From positions 250,493,582 through 250,557,581 of the forward strand of contig CP136061.1 of the NCBI GenBank assembly GCA_032622095.1: 64,000 bases of DNA, read 5' to 3'. The translations under genes and the position numbers were made by a program. The notes beneath the pieces were generated by a model, which worked only from the letters and a program-made list of their open reading frames with translations, was not told the origin of the DNA and searched no databases. The DNA is from Siphonodentalium dalli (lineage: Eukaryota > Mollusca > Scaphopoda > Gadilida > Siphonodentaliidae). Positions 43,566 to 56,845 of this stretch are shown here, piece after piece; position 1 is the stretch's first letter; every line of letters starts with the position of its first letter.

Positions 43566-43952
43566 GTTTCCTTCGTATGTTGTTCCATTCAGATTTATAC
43601 TGTTAAAATTAAGCTATTTTAATATTGTGTTATTGTATAAGTTAGTAATTCGATTAAACCGTCCATTTTGAATGCTACATCTCTGTTATAAGTTTCTGTA
43701 ATAAACGGGACAGACACGTCCAAATATTATACTCGCATTCTACCGATAATAGTTAAATGTGGTATTGCCTTTTTGTGAATTCGATGAAAGAGGCATAAAT
43801 CCAACTTCATATTTCGTAACAAATTACTCAACAACAATGTCGCGTATGAATCAGTATCATGTATGTTTTTGTGTCTATTTTATTTTGTGACGAAATCACA
43901 TAGTCATACAACTCTAATCATTATCATGTGTCGTACAACGTTTACATTGAGC

Positions 43953-44326
43953 TGAAAGATGGTCTATCTCTTCCTATAACAAGTTTTATATAGTTTCCAG
44001 GGTACAAAATAATAAATATAAATTGAAGACCCCTGTCTGGAAACACTTTATCAATTAACATTGATTTTATTTCAAATTTTCTGGTACATGTATAATATAT
44101 ATAAAATTAGTTGGGGACTTTTTACGGCTCGTTTTCATTCGGAACGTAGCATGCAAGATAATTCTATCTAAAAATATTAATAAAAAAATGTCCTACTTGA
44201 TTATTGCATTCTGTCGAAAATGTTGATGTAAAATCAATATATCAGTTATAGAAACATTTCCAGACAGGAGTCTTCGACTCATATTATGTTATACCCTGGA
44301 AACTATATAAAACACATCATCTTTAA
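43953..44326. mobile_element. TTAA foldback element (family FB)
   Basis: AGATGGTCTATCTCTTCC...GGGTACAAAATAATAAAT at the left. At the right, the inverse through GTTATACCCTGGAAACTATA to CATCTTTAA, with TTAA at 44323-44326. The left target is mutated (TGAA). Internal part deleted relative to 22853-23380. Confidence 0.8.
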
Positions 44327-44379
44327 ACGTTAAAATTAGTTGTTAGTCAACATTAAAGTTACATACCCAGTCTGAAACT

Positions 44380-44680
44380 CAAACATTTTCTATCCGATCG
44401 GAACCAAATTTTGTATATGAGTTTCTCAGACCAAAATACAGATCAAGTTCGAATATGGGTTTGATCCCAGTTTTTTTTTATGGAGTTATGACAATTTTTC
44501 TACTTATAATTCACGCATGCTACGATAATTCAAAAAAACATTATTTGATCAGAATCAAATTTGGTATATGATTTTCTCAGCCCAAAATACAGATCGAGTT
44601 CGAATATGAGTTTGATCCAATTTTTTTTAATGGAGTTATGGCCCTTTTTTCCAATTTTTTTTTTTTTTTTTTTGATATTC
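44380..44680 (+). repeat. Two copies of the CAAAATACAGATCAAGTTCG repeat, then a T tract
   Basis: GATCGGAACCAAATTTTGTA...GATCAAGTTCGAATATGGGTT and GATCAGAATCAAATTTGGTA...GATCGAGTTCGAATATGAGTT, the same family as 18440-19880. Followed by an uninterrupted T run at about 44657-44673. Confidence 0.75.
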
Positions 44681-46200
44681 AACTCCTTGCTCAATTTAAC
44701 AACAAAAAATATTTATAATTAATAAAAAAAAAATTAAATTAAAAAGAAAATCTATTTTTTCAATGAAATTGCTGAGACTCCTTTAATCATCTTCTCAGGA
44801 AGATTAATCTAACATGGTATGAAGGGGCCTACCTGTAGGTATTCAGATATTAACTCTTAATTCCCTACCCATCCTGTAAACACATGCTATCAATATCAAA
44901 CTTAAATATTGGTTAGCCAATATGAATTATCTGTACCTTTATACAGGCACCATTTGGTGACCCAGCTTGTTTACACAATGTTACTACCAAGATAATTAAT
45001 TAGTCTGACAGCTTCCACTGCATAGATACTGGTACCTCAGAGTAATACCTCTTGTAAAACATTGTAATGTGTGAAACCATTTTAATGAGGGCTACATAAT
45101 TATTGTCTTTGATATGAACTGTAGTAATCTGTTTCAAGTTAGGGGGGTCATAGGGGTCATCATCCTCATCATATTATGGCTGTGTATATATATATTATAC
45201 AGTTTAAAATTTGTTTTGTCTAAATATTTTTCTTGAGAGCTATACTGACCACCAGGGTATGGACTGTGTTCAGTTAATATCTCAGGTTAGGGTCCTTTGG
45301 TATTTCCAATGTTAACGTGACACTCCTAGTGCAAAATTAGTACTAGGACCCATAAATTCAAATAATTTGAGAATTTGTGTTATTATATACATTTGTCTAT
45401 AAATGTAATTCTTAAGTACATTATGTTCAGTATATGCTCTAGTCTCTATAAATCAACATAAAAACTCTATAGATTATGATTCCGATCATAGCTATTTATT
45501 ATCACCAAGGGATGGGTTAAACATCTGCTGATCGTGATCGGCCTCTCGTTAGATATGCATAAATAAATGTTTCCTATCAAAATGACTCTGGAATTTCGAG
45601 TTTGAATGCAACACAGCTGATTTTATCTGAAAATATGTCATTGATTAGTCAGTGAAGCGTTGCTTATAATAGCAACCACCAAGGGTGCTTATACCTAAGG
45701 CAGGTGAATGACGTCATATAATTTTTTTCTATATCCATCAGTGATTTTTCAAGATCGCGGGTATATATTTTGGACAAATTGTCACGTGACTTCCGGTTAG
45801 CAACCGTGTGGAGATTGCAAAAAACACGGAATTGGAAATGAAGCATCGCGATAAAAATGAAAGTAACTACTTCTCAACTTACAAAGAATTCACATGTGAT
45901 TTAAGTCTATTAATTTCATTTAGACCAATTTCGTTGGTCAGCTTAATGAAAACGAAAAATGAAGAAGTCATGACGATAATCCACATAAGGTTTTACAATC
46001 CATGACATGTCTTGTCAATTTGGCATGTCGTCTCCGTCGTGACCACTGCATGATGTTACATAAATTATTCTTAGCGTTATGTCGCTGAAAAAAGGCAAAT
46101 TTTAAATTTGTTTGATGTAATAAACTGTGAACATGTTGTTTTTGTTGAGAAACTGATTTCTGTTCTGTGCTGAAATTGCTACACAAAGTCTATGATTTTC
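44681..46200. other. No gene recognised
   Basis: AT-rich. Short open frames overlap on both strands at 45664-46186 without any recognisable motif, splice pattern or repeat match. Confidence 0.5.
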
Positions 46201-46206
46201 AATGGA

Positions 46207-46249
46207 AGGGGAATAACTCTTTATTTATATATATGTAGAGTTATTCCCC
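46207..46249. repeat. Short hairpin, GGGAATAACTCT arms
   Basis: GGGGAATAACTCT and AGAGTTATTCCCC are exact inverses around a TTATTTATATATATGT loop. Confidence 0.9.
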
Positions 46250-46306
46250 TTACATTTAAAATAAACTATAATTTGAATTCTGTTGCATTCTGCGAGCCAT
46301 AATCAT

Positions 46307-46373
46307 AGCTGAAATCATTAAATCATTTCCCCCATTATGGCATAATGGGGGAAATGATTTAATGATTTCAGCT
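46307..46373. repeat. Perfect 67-bp palindrome (33-bp arms, 1-bp centre)
   Basis: AGCTGAAATCATTAAATCAT then TTCCCCCATTATG, a central G, then the exact inverse. No mismatch in 33 bp. Confidence 0.97.
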
Positions 46374-47100
46374 ATTTTTTATTCTATGGGCACCTTCTGA
46401 GATCTATAGTATGATAATCATATTTTATGGCATCGATTGTTATTAAAATTTGTATATCAAGGTACTATAAAAAAATAATCCGAGACTCGAAAATTAAATG
46501 GGCCTTTAAATTATCAAGACGTGGGAAGCTGCATCATGAACTTGTAATGACTTCATTTACTTGTTCTAACTCTGTATCATTTGTCGATGCAAGATTCAAT
46601 GTACATGTACATGTAGTTCAATTGGTCATTGTCACATGGTTTCATGCAAAAAGCCACAGAATCTCACAAATACTCTTATTTTCAATTAGTCATCTGTTAA
46701 TTATTGGACACTTTTCGCATGATGAACTAAACTAATAAGAATTACGAATAGGGTACTATGTCACTAGAATTTGTGTTCTTTCTATCAGTTTTTGTTTTGC
46801 CATATCCTTATTTACGATTACAATCAAGAAGCCAAGCATTGGCAAGCGATCTTTGCATGCAATCATCGACCCTACCACTGAAAACAGCACAATAACCTGA
46901 TATCAACACGATAAATTACAAACTAATCACTGCAAAAATATTCATAAATTACCATGAGTGGCATGAAGTTTAAAAACCACTATTTTCTCACAAATGGACT
47001 CGTAGTCATCAATTCTGCGAAAAGGTTATTAGACAATACAAGAAATTTATGACTGCTATGAGCTATTCGTAATTTTTATCTGTAGTAGTTCATTATGCGA
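46374..47100. other. No gene recognised
   Basis: A 102-codon open stretch at 46427-46735 has no recognisable family feature. I do not call it. Confidence 0.5.
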
Positions 47101-47355
47101 CAAGCCTTGAAATAGGGTGTCTGTCATTTGCAGAATGAGGTCCCCAGAGGGTGAATTTAGTGATGCTACCCCCGCATAGCGGGCTATCATCACCAAATTC
47201 ACCCTCTGGGAACCTCATTCTGCTTACACCTCAGCAGAATGAGGTTCCCAGAGGGTGAATTTGGTGATGCTAGCCCACTATGCGGCGTAGCATCACTAAA
47301 TTCACCCTCTGGGGACCTCATTCTGCAAATGACAGACACCCTATTTCAAGGTTTG
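47101..47355. mobile_element. hAT-like MITE (family H), short form
   Basis: CAAGCCTTGAAATAG...CTATTTCAAGGTTTG. TTATGCGA on the left and TTCTGCGA on the right (7 of 8). Two hairpins in tandem, nearly identical in layout to 11149-11402. Confidence 0.9.
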
Positions 47356-47580
47356 TTCTGCGAAGGGTGTGAATTATTACATTAATTATTTGTTTATGAT
47401 TTTCACGCCCGTAACATTTTATATTTTCATCACAATGACACATGATTTCTCTCACCGACCACTTGGATGCTTTCATACAGGTTTGCATATTTAAAAAATG
47501 TGTATGAATGGTTCCTCCATTATGTTTCTGGATGATTACTTTAGTTTTGATGACTGAAATGAAATTGTGTGTAATAAGCG

Positions 47581-48033
47581 CAAGTCTGCAAATAGTGTGC
47601 CTGTCATTTGAAGAATGAGGTCCCCAGAGGGTGAATTTAGTGACGTTATCCTGCACTGAATGGTTAGCATCATCAAATTAACCTTCTGGGAACCTCATTC
47701 ATCTTAGGCCTCAAATGCTATGGGAGACCTAGGATCAGATTAAATATTCCTTGTTGAAGTTGGTGATGTTCACCAAACTTCACTCATTAGTCACCTCAAT
47801 TATGCATTTATCTTCTGCAAATTAGGGCATATAGAATTATAGATACTTCCCAGAAGGGAAAAAGTAACTAAAAACAATGTTAATTTGATACTATAGATAC
47901 TTCCCAGAAGATGAGGCCTAAGCAGAATGAGGTTCCAGTGAATTTGGTGATGCTAGCCCGCTGTGCGGGATAGCATCACTAAATTCACCCTCTGGGGATC
48001 TCATTCTGCAAAAGTAAGACACACTATCTGCTT
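47581..48033. mobile_element. hAT-like MITE (family H), full-length form
   Basis: CAAGTCTGCAAATAGTGTGC...ACACACTATCTGCTTG with terminal hairpins at about 47612-47704 and 47924-48010. It has an internal duplication of TTCCCAGAAG...ACAATGTTAATTTGATACTA. No clear TSD. Confidence 0.8.
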
Positions 48034-49430
48034 GATTGAATAAATTCGACCTTTGGTTTGATGAATGATGGTGGGTATCTGATTTTGACCAAATTTGAAT
48101 AATGGCTCCTACTTATGAATCTATTGGAAGAGTTTGAAACCATTGCTGTCAAATTTTGTTTATGCTTCCTGGACTGTTTACCAGGTGTTGATTTTGCAAT
48201 GTAACCATGGTAACTCTAACAAACGTAATCCAATTTTGATCAAATTCAGTTAGCGAGTTTTACTCAGGCACACATTTTATTATGCCACGTACCTTTGTAT
48301 GATGCGTACCTTTGTATGGGAAAAACAGAAGTATAGATCCACATCTGAGTTGTCATCATATTGTGCCTCCAGTCATATAAGTTATTATCTGCCGGACAGA
48401 TCTGACTTCTTGTTTATATATTTATTGTCTAGCATATGTTTCTATCGCCTGTGATATCGAGGCCAATGCTTGTGGTCAAATAAAATGCTATCAAATTACC
48501 ACTCAATATTCTTATCATTTCACAATTATATTTTTCCCCACTTTATCTGACTTGATACTGGATTACATGCGTAAGTCCATCTGTCCGGGAAAATATCTCG
48601 GCCATGGGTTGTCGGTTCTCAATGAAATTTTATATGACGGTTAGCGATCAGGAGGCTTTTTTCCTTTGTAGAGTTCTTATATCTCAGCAAATTTTCCCAA
48701 TGGAGATTCAAAGTGAGATTTTATATATATTAATATGCCTAAATATATTAGGGAGTGTTACTACTACCTCCCCAATATATACATGGTTATAACATACTAA
48801 TAATTATAATAATTTATTACAAAATCTCAATACTATTATATTTCAGTTCATTTTATTTAATATAAGGAATAAAATCTTAAATTATACGGCATATTTGGGG
48901 TGGGAGGGGAAAAATAATGTTATCGACTCATCGAAATCTAAGTTTTGATCCGCTCAGTGTGAAAGACAAATCCAATATGAAAAATGGGTGTCTGCATGTC
49001 GACCAATGGGAGAGAAACGAATAACTCACTGCGTGGAAATTAATTGGCAGGCCCATCATGCAGCAAGCTGGCTATCGCGCATGAATTAAACAAGACAGTC
49101 AATGACTGTGGGGTCGCTCACCAGACTGCAAAGACTGATAAGACTGGGACTCTGGAGACCAAAACAGTCAGCACTTTTCATAATCACTTTAAAAGAAGTA
49201 GATTTAAACAGGATATGTGGCTAGAGAGACTGTAAGTATGTAGATAGGTGAAAATCCACCTTGAAATTGCCAACTGTACACTACTGATCACCCCCCATTT
49301 AAAAACAAATCTGAATTGCAGTCAAGGAAGAACATTCCATTCTATATAAGCCAAATAGTTCTTGCAAAACATATTTTAAGAATTACTATGCAGTGAAATA
49401 GTTAAGTCTCTGGCTCTGCCCTTATTTGAC
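48034..49430. other. No gene recognised
   Basis: Contains fragments of the GTTCTCAATGAAATTTTATATG dispersed repeat (48540-48670) and AT-rich unique sequence. No supported coding region. Confidence 0.5.
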
Positions 49431-49449
49431 TTTGTGATCCCATTTTCAC

Positions 49450-49700
49450 AAATCTGATAAGGATAAGATTTAAGTTTCCCAGTTGAAGTTGGTGATATTC
49501 ACCCATTGGGCACCTCATTTATGAATTTTATCTTCTGCAAGTTAGGGGATATAGAAACTTCCTAGAAGGGAAATTTAACTAACAACAATGTAAATTTGAT
49601 ACTGTAGATACTTCCCAGAAGATGAGGCCTAAGCAGAATGAGGTCTCCAGAAGGTGAATTTGGTTGTGCTAGCCCGCTGTGTGGGATAGCATCACAAAAA
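49450..49700. mobile_element. Truncated family H MITE
   Basis: Internal segment (AAGTTTCCCAGTTGAAGTTG, TAGATACTTCCCAGAAGATG) and half of the right hairpin, broken after GGGATAGCATCAC. Confidence 0.8.
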
Positions 49701-49759
49701 GCGTGTATGTTCCTACATTGTGCATGCCTGGCCTCAAGCAACACAATGTATTATACAAT

Positions 49760-50192
49760 CAAGCCTTGAAATAGTGTGAAAGTGTGTCTGTCATTTGCAG
49801 AATGAGGTCCCCAGAGGGTGAATTTAGTGATGCTATCCCGCACAGCGGGCTAGCATCACTAAATTCACCCTCTGGGGACCTCATTCTGCTAGGGCCCCCA
49901 ACTGCTATGGCAGACCTAGGATAAGATTGAAGTTCCCCAGTTGAAGTTGGTGATGTTCACCCATTGGGCACCTCAATTATGAATTTATCTTCTGCAAATT
50001 AGGGGATATAGAAACTTCCTAGAAGGGAAATGTAACTAACAACAATGTTAATTTGATACTATAGATACTTCCCAGAAGATGAGGCCTAAGCAGAATGAGG
50101 TCTCCAGAGGGTGAATTTGGTGATGCTAGGCCGCTGTGTGGGATAGCATCACTAAATTCACCCTCTGGGGACCTCATTCTGCAAATGACATT
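49760..50192. mobile_element. hAT-like MITE (family H), best-preserved interior
   Basis: CAAGCCTTGAAATAGTGTG, with left hairpin arms AGAATGAGGTCCCCAGAGGG and the exact inverse, then the interior, then a right hairpin ending CTCATTCTGCAAATGACA. The right terminus is cut short, so no TSD. Confidence 0.88.
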
Positions 50193-50679
50193 AGTCCCGA
50201 TATGAACAATACATGAGAGATTGGGAATTAATGACATCTAGCAAATCTGCAGGAATGTTTATAAACATATCAAGATTGACATGATTGTGTCGGCATACCC
50301 AGCATATATACAGTTACAGCCAAAGTAAATGCTTCTTATTAATGATTCTGTCAAGAATTTGAGTAAATTTTATTTTTGAGACCAGGCCAGGGTGGCAGAA
50401 GCAGTGCACTTGAATGAAGGGCCAGGGGCCACAACCTACAGAAATGTAATGGCATTAGTTTTTCAATTATCAAAAAATGTTAAACAATATATATATATAT
50501 ATTAAATTGACCATGGAGTTAAATACACTTTGTTTTTTTGTTTTTTTTAAATATTCTAATAAAAAAAACAATTCCACAGTTTTTTTAAATATTTTTTTAT
50601 TTTTTAATATATCATTTCTTTTCTATTCTTTTCGTTTTTGGTTAAAGAGTTTAATCTGAATTTTTTTTTTCGGAGTTAT

Positions 50680-51215
50680 GTCCCTGGCCCCACCCACATT
50701 TGACCCAGTGACCTCATTTGAACAAATCTGAACCCCAGTCAACCAATGATCCTTCATACCAAATATGAACCCATTTGGCCTGATGGTATTCGAGAAGATG
50801 TTTAAAAGAATTACTATGGAGGGAAAGAGTTATGGCCCTGGTTTCTCAACTAATCAACCTGGTGACCTCATTTGAACAAATCTGGATGTGAGTCACCTAG
50901 GGAACATCCACACCAAATATGAACCCATTAGGCCTTATGTTTCTGGAAAAGAAGTCGTTATAAGAATTACTATGAAGGAATAGAGTTGTGGCCCTGCTTT
51001 CGCAACTATTTGACCCAGTGACCTCATTTGAACAAATCTGAATGAGAGTCACCTAGGGAACATCCACACCAAATATGAACCAATTCGGTCCAATGGAACT
51101 TTAGAAGAAGATGTTCAAAGAATTGTTGACGGACGGATGGACGGACGGATGGACGGACGACGGACGAGGAGTGATGACTATAGCTCCACCGGAGACTTCG
51201 TCTCAGGTGAGCTAA
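50680..51215 (+). repeat. Three diverged direct copies plus GGAC microsatellite
   Basis: GACCTCATTTGAACAAATCTG...ACCAAATATGAACCCATT occurs three times at about 170-180-bp spacing, then GACGGACGGATGGACGGACG and TCGTCTCAGGTGAGCTAAAA. This layout is common at the end of a dispersed mollusc repeat. No frame. Confidence 0.75.
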
Positions 51216-51489
51216 AAACTATGAATTAGGCCATATGAAATAATTATTGGGATAAGAAGACTTAGGAGCATATTAAACTACCAAGATCACACGCTAATTG
51301 CTTTATTTGCAGAACAAATTAACTCAATCAAATATTGTTGCTGTTACAAGATAGTCCATGGGCTGTTGAGCACTCCAATGAATAATTACGAAACACTTCC
51401 ATCTTGGAGCAAAAGCAAATATAGGTGACTAATCATCACTCCGAGCAAAATTTAATTTTTTGATATGTTTTACAAACATAATAAAAGTT

Positions 51490-51785
51490 TTACAAACATA
51501 ATAAAAGTTACATATCTCAATGAAATTGAGCCATCAGGAGGCTGTTTCCTTTGTAGAATTTTTATATCTCAGCCATATCTTATTGGATCTGAATGAAATT
51601 TAATGTGGATGTTAGCTATTAGGCCTTTCACCAGATGTTCCAATGCCATTCACCTTTTCTGTTCGAGTTATCCTTCTTTATCTGGAAATAATGATTTTCT
51701 GTCCACTGCGCAGATATCTCAGCCATGGTACTCAGAACCACTGGCACTTGCCAATTTAGTTTCGGAGATATGCATGAAAATCCCC
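51490..51785 (+). repeat. Diverged ATCTCAATGAAATT dispersed repeat
   Basis: ATATCTCAGCCATATCTTAT...TGAATGAAATTTAATGTGGA...CTGCGCAGATATCTCAGCCA, the same family as 36331-36725. Confidence 0.6.
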
Positions 51786-51929
51786 ATTCAATATTCACTT
51801 GACACCCTCCTTAAATAGTTCAGGGAATACGTGAGGTTTGTAAACCTGAATTGAGGACTAAAATCTTCATTAATCGAGGTTCCAAAGTGGTAATATAACT
51901 AGATACTGTGACCGTCATATACACAAGAC

Positions 51930-52309
51930 TTAACCCTTTACCCAACAAACCGGCCAAATAAAGCTTCAACAGCCTAAAATATCTTCGGTCTGTCTCAATT
52001 GAACCATACAAATATGGATATCATTGGAACCGGCTCCTTGACCACATTGTGATAGTTACAGTTATGCCCTGTGCCAATGCATTCTCTGATATATGCGAGT
52101 CGACCATAGGTCGCCTCGCATATATAAGAGAATGCATTGGCCTAAAAAAAATCTTCTTTTTACCATTTTTTCTTACATTCTTTAACAATTTTATAATTTT
52201 TAATGTGTTAAGCCAATGCATTCTCTTATATATGCGAGGCGACCTATGGTCGACTCGCATATATAAGAGAATGCATTGGCACAGGGCCTTCTGTTGGGTA
52301 AAGGGTTAA
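51930..52309. mobile_element. TTAA MITE, CCCTTTACCCAACA subfamily
   Basis: TTAA at 51930-51933 and 52306-52309. Exact inverted termini, two cores, and the AATATCTTCGGTCTGTCTCA segment. Abuts element D copy 3. Confidence 0.93.
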
Positions 52310-52620
52310 CTAGAAATGGAGAATAAACTTGCTCAAATTAGTAATTTTTACAAATATGATAATCCAAATTGACAACACACACTGCCATTCTTATATATTA
52401 ATTAAATGCACTGTGACTCTCGATGGCGAAATAATTTTCGTTGGTTTATCGCCGATTGTTGCGTCCCGAATCGAGAAGTAAATATTTACAATGCAGCATA
52501 GTTCAGATGATGTTTTCTATGCAGTTGTAGGGTCGATTTGCTTTAGTTTTTCAGCGACGTTAGTAGAATGCTACATTCCCCCAATTGGCATAGCGCCTGA
52601 GTACTAACTTATCAGTTTCT
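52310..52620 (+). mobile_element. Dispersed element D, copy 3
   Basis: CTAGAAATGGAGAATAAACT, AATCCAAATTGACAACACAC, TCGATGGCGAAATAATTTTC, TTTATCGCCGATTGTTGCGT and GGCATAGCGCCTGAGTACTA. Aligns with 27433-27710 and, inverted, 7745-7979. Confidence 0.8.
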
Positions 52621-53256
52621 CACATCGGAACGAGTCCATAATGTCTTTAAATAAATAATTTATATATAAATAGCTGAGAAACGAACTATTAATTTTATCT
52701 GGCCTAACATTAGTTAATGTTAACTGAATGGAAAGAAATTTTCGACTTTGAAATTTGGGTTTACTTGGTTTACAGATGGTGACTGCAGTTGGGCTTCGTT
52801 GATACACCAAACTTGTTATGTGACTTGGTTGAAAATATAAGCTGTGCTTGAATCGGGGGTGGGGAGGGTATTTGTCAAAAGGATTCTCACCAGACTTGTT
52901 GGCCTTTTTGACTTACATTTTTAAATTTCATTTGTTCTTGGCTGTTATGTGACCTTGCTGAAATGTAAATTGAAACAAGCCAACGGGAGTATTATGCCAC
53001 AGCAGCAGTGCTCGTTTGCACCTCATATCAATGCCAGTGTGTCTGGTGAAGTGAATGGTCGTTATCAGTTATGGATGCTAATATTTGATGCCAGTACCAC
53101 TCTGGTACGTTGGTCGTTGCTGGTACAGATAGTGATGTTGATAAAAGATCTCCATTCGGGTAGGGGTGGCTAACTCAAAAGAGTTTCAAACTCGACCTAT
53201 TCTCTTCTTTGATTACAGGTCAAATTTCCAACTTCGTTAGCCAAGATTTATTGTAC

Positions 53257-53645
53257 TTAAAGAAGGTCCATCTCTTCCGATAACAAGTTTTATATAGTTT
53301 CCGGGGTATAAAATAATAAATATGAATGGAAGACCCCTGTCCGGAGATGTTTCTATAAATTAATAATGATTTTATATCATTATATTCATATATAATACGA
53401 TAATCAATTGGGACAATTTTCGTTAATATTTTGAGATGAATTTATCATGCATTCTATGCTCCAAACAACTGCGAACCATAAAATTCTAATTGATTGTATG
53501 TATATTATACCAGTAAATTCAAAATATAATCAATATTAATTGATAGAAGTGTCTCCGGACAGAGGTCTTCGATTCATATTTATTATTTTATACCCAGGAA
53601 ACTATAAAAAAAAACTTGTTATTGGAAGAGATGGACCATCTTTAA
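53257..53645. mobile_element. TTAA foldback element (family FB)
   Basis: TTAA at 53257-53260 and 53642-53645. AGAAGGTCCATCTCTTCCG at the left, and the inverse GGAAGAGATGGACCATC at the right. GGGGTATAAAATAATAAATA and ATTTATTATTTTATACCC are matching inner arms. Confidence 0.88.
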
Positions 53646-53871
53646 GAACACAACGCTTTACAAACTTTGAAAATTGTTCCAAAATGCCTTGGATTTCGCT
53701 AGTTCTGAGCTGCAGGATTCATAACCCTCCCCACGGTGCTATTTCTTCAAAAATAACACAAAGCCAACCAGAAGAAACAGAAGAACCAGACATTTTAACT
53801 GAAATAGTTTTATTCAGATGTTAATTCTAAATAACATTTGTCGTAATTTAACATCATACATAAATTACAAT

Positions 53872-54005
53872 GCTAACCAATTCCAGTATCGTGTCTCCTT
53901 ATATGGAGGTCATATCGGAGGCATGTGACATCTCCATACAGATAACCAATTCCAGTATCGTGTCTCCTTGGAGATCACATCGGAGGCATGTGACATCTCC
54001 GTGGA
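53872..54005 (+). repeat. Two-copy direct repeat, about 65 bp
   Basis: ACCAATTCCAGTATCGTGTC then TCC...CGGAGGCATGTGACATCTCC occurs twice, with an indel (TATATGGAGGTCATA versus TGGAGATCACA). Confidence 0.92.
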
Positions 54006-54192
54006 GAAACATGAATGTCGGGCAGCGACTGTCTTATCACAATGACGAGCTCCCATTTCTGCATGCTATATATGGATGATATCTGTGAGACATACATAAA
54101 TATACAAATATACATCAATGGGTGATTAGTCAACACACAACCCATTGTTAATCCTTTTGGTGAATGTTCTATATCATTGCCTTAGAGTCGAG

Positions 54193-54627
54193 CAAGCTTG
54201 AGTTTAGTTTGCCTGTCATTTGCTGAACGAGGTCCCCAGAGGGACCATTTAATGACCCTACCCCACATAGTGGGCTAGCATCACTAAATTCACCCTCTGT
54301 GAACCTCATTCTGCTTAGGCCTCATCTTCGGTGGAAAGTTTCTTTATTATCAAATTTCTATAGAAACTTCTTCACATAGATTCTATTTCTTTTTTAGTTT
54401 AGTTTCTCTATATCCCCAAATTGGCAGACGACACATTGCATAATCGAGGTTCCCAATGGGTGCACATAACAATATTCACCATTTGAGAATTTCAAACTGA
54501 GTCTATGTCTCCCACCGCAGATGAGGTCATGCGGAATGAGGTCCCCAGAGGGTTAATTTGGGGATGCTAGCCAAATGCGGGGTAGCATCACCAAATTCAC
54601 CCTCTGGGGACCTCATTCTGCAAAGGC
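54193..54627. mobile_element. hAT-like MITE (family H), full-length, reverse orientation
   Basis: CAAGCTTGAGTTTAGTTTGC...GACCTCATTCTGCAAAGG. The interior (CTATAGAAACTTCTTCACAT, inverted) is shared with 20905-21341. No clear TSD. Confidence 0.8.
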
Positions 54628-55424
54628 AAATAGCGAGACGTTTCATTTTGATACTAAAACGTCTGATCTTGACAACAAAATATCACTGGCAAAACTTGTA
54701 ACAACAAATGTTGAGTGATTTCTCAAAGGGTGTGTCTTTTCCTTAAATTTAGATTAGTTTTTTAGTCTCTCCTAAAAAATGACCTAAATGAACTTGCGTC
54801 CTTTTGACTTTAAGGTGACGATATGCTATTTATCATAAATATGATCAAGTATATAAACATATCTATATGTCATATGCTATGCCCAAAAAATTTGTTAGGA
54901 GAGAAAAGCACCCTGTTGACCTATATTTTAGAAATTGGGCTATGAAGCAAGTTTTTAACAATAGACAACTTTTTTAGTTGTAAACAAATATCCAGGTAGA
55001 GTGTATGAGATGAATTTGAGCAGATTGGTGTTTCATTCTGCGGGACATTTAAGAAATTAGCAACATTGTTTTTATATTCATTTGGGACTACTGACAACCC
55101 GCTTTATGAACAGTGGGATTAACTAATGGATCCGGGTAGGAATTGGGCTATTTTGTTCTCCCAAATCTTGGTACTTTTCGACTGTAATATTAATTTATCA
55201 TGAGCAGATGGCTAATTATATGGCTATTGATGTAGGTGGTAAAAACAGTGAACAATTGGAAAATCATATTCAAGGTCAGTAATTGACAAGAGGTTGTGTG
55301 TCAACTAGCGAATGATACAGTTTGGTGCGGTAAAAAATTTTCTTCGAAATTTCACAACTTGATCGCACGTTCCTTCTGAATATATATATATAAAACAAGA
55401 TGATGAAAACAGGCAATTATCAGA

Positions 55425-55664
55425 TTAATCCTTTCCATACTAAATACTCATTGATGCTTAGAAATGTTCAGAAAATAACAAGCCTTGAAATAGGGTGTCT
55501 GTCATTTGCAGAATGAGGTCCCCAGAGGGTGAATTTAGTGATGCTACCCCGCATAGCGGGCTAGCATCACCAAATTCACCCTCTGGGGACCTCATTCTGC
55601 TTACATATGAATAATAGACTTATATAACTTGATAGGAGAATCCATTTAGTAAATAAAGGGTTAA
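55425..55664. mobile_element. TTAA element carrying half of a family H MITE
   Basis: TTAA at 55425-55428 and 55661-55664. Ends CCTTTCCATACTAAATACTC and CCATTTAGTAAATAAAGGG. A single H hairpin (55479-55603) occupies the middle. Confidence 0.8.
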
Positions 55665-56845
55665 TATCCCAGGAAGCAAGAGAAACAGAAGAGAAATCTT
55701 TTAAGATATAATCTCAAGTCACAGTTGAATGTTTTGGACATAAATTCCCCGACTTTATTATATTATATTATATATAAAATAATAATTCTGAGCGAAAGAC
55801 AAGACATGGCATTTACGTCATAAATACACACTTTAATATTTATAGGTCATGATGGCTCTGTTCATAGATATGTTTACCAACTTCACTAGCACTAATTACG
55901 TTCAAATCACCTGATTACATTACTTAACCTGTAAGAGTATTGTTTGACAATGTGAAATTTGGAGAAAAAAAACTTCACACACCCATTCCTTCCTTACAGT
56001 CAGAGCCAAAACAAGCTTAAAGAGCTTCAACCAGACCTGTCAACTCTCCCGGATTGTGCAGGAGACTCCCAGATTTGAGCACGATCTCCCACACTCCCGG
56101 ACAGGCATGACAATCTCCCGGATTCAGCTGCTGTAGAAAATCACAAAAAATAATCTCTTTATTTGTTCTATTTGACCAGTAGACAGGCTATCAACACATC
56201 TCCGATATCCGACTGGGACATCATGGTGGCAATTAACACCCATGATTAACCTGGGGTCATAAAATCAACATTGTTCCCACAGCAGGGGCACGGGACAATA
56301 AAACAAAACACCTTCTAAGTTCTATTGAACAGGATCACCAGACTGAACAAAGGTGACCTGTTCTCAATTAGCAACCCACTAGAGATAAGCCCTGCCGTAA
56401 AATGAAACTACCATTAAAGTTTATTGGTCTGATAAAATTCAAAAGAAGCACATGTTCTGGCTTTAAACTTTCCGAATCCGTTCCAGAGTTGTACTTTTTA
56501 ATGTGACATTTGAAATTGGCTAATTTAGTCTACATGTATTTTTATATTTTTTCATTGTAATCTCGCAATACAAAAGCTGAGAATATGTGTCCGACTGACT
56601 TGGTTGTCATATACAGTTTGAAAGTGGCTGTCTTCAGTTTATTTTGGCTCCGACTGTGAATATTATATGTGATGAGTATACTTATTTGATGAGCATGACA
56701 AACAACCAGGAAAGCAGGCATTAAGCATACATTGGTTACGTTTCACAGATCTAACGTATAAATGCTGTTATCCTCTAAGCCACAGTTGGCAGGAACAAGT
56801 GGAGACAGAAATTTCCATCTTTCTTCTGACATGCATTGATTTTAC
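55665..56845. other. No gene recognised
   Basis: Includes a repeat-like stretch at 56030-56125 with GACCTGTCAACTCTCCCGGA...ACACTCCCGGACAGG...AATCTCCCGGATT, possibly a transposon fragment. The rest is not recognised. Confidence 0.45.

Noticed and set aside
45664-46186. Cluster of short frames on both strands
   Set aside because: Overlapping, low-complexity translations without motifs; consistent with chance in AT-rich DNA.
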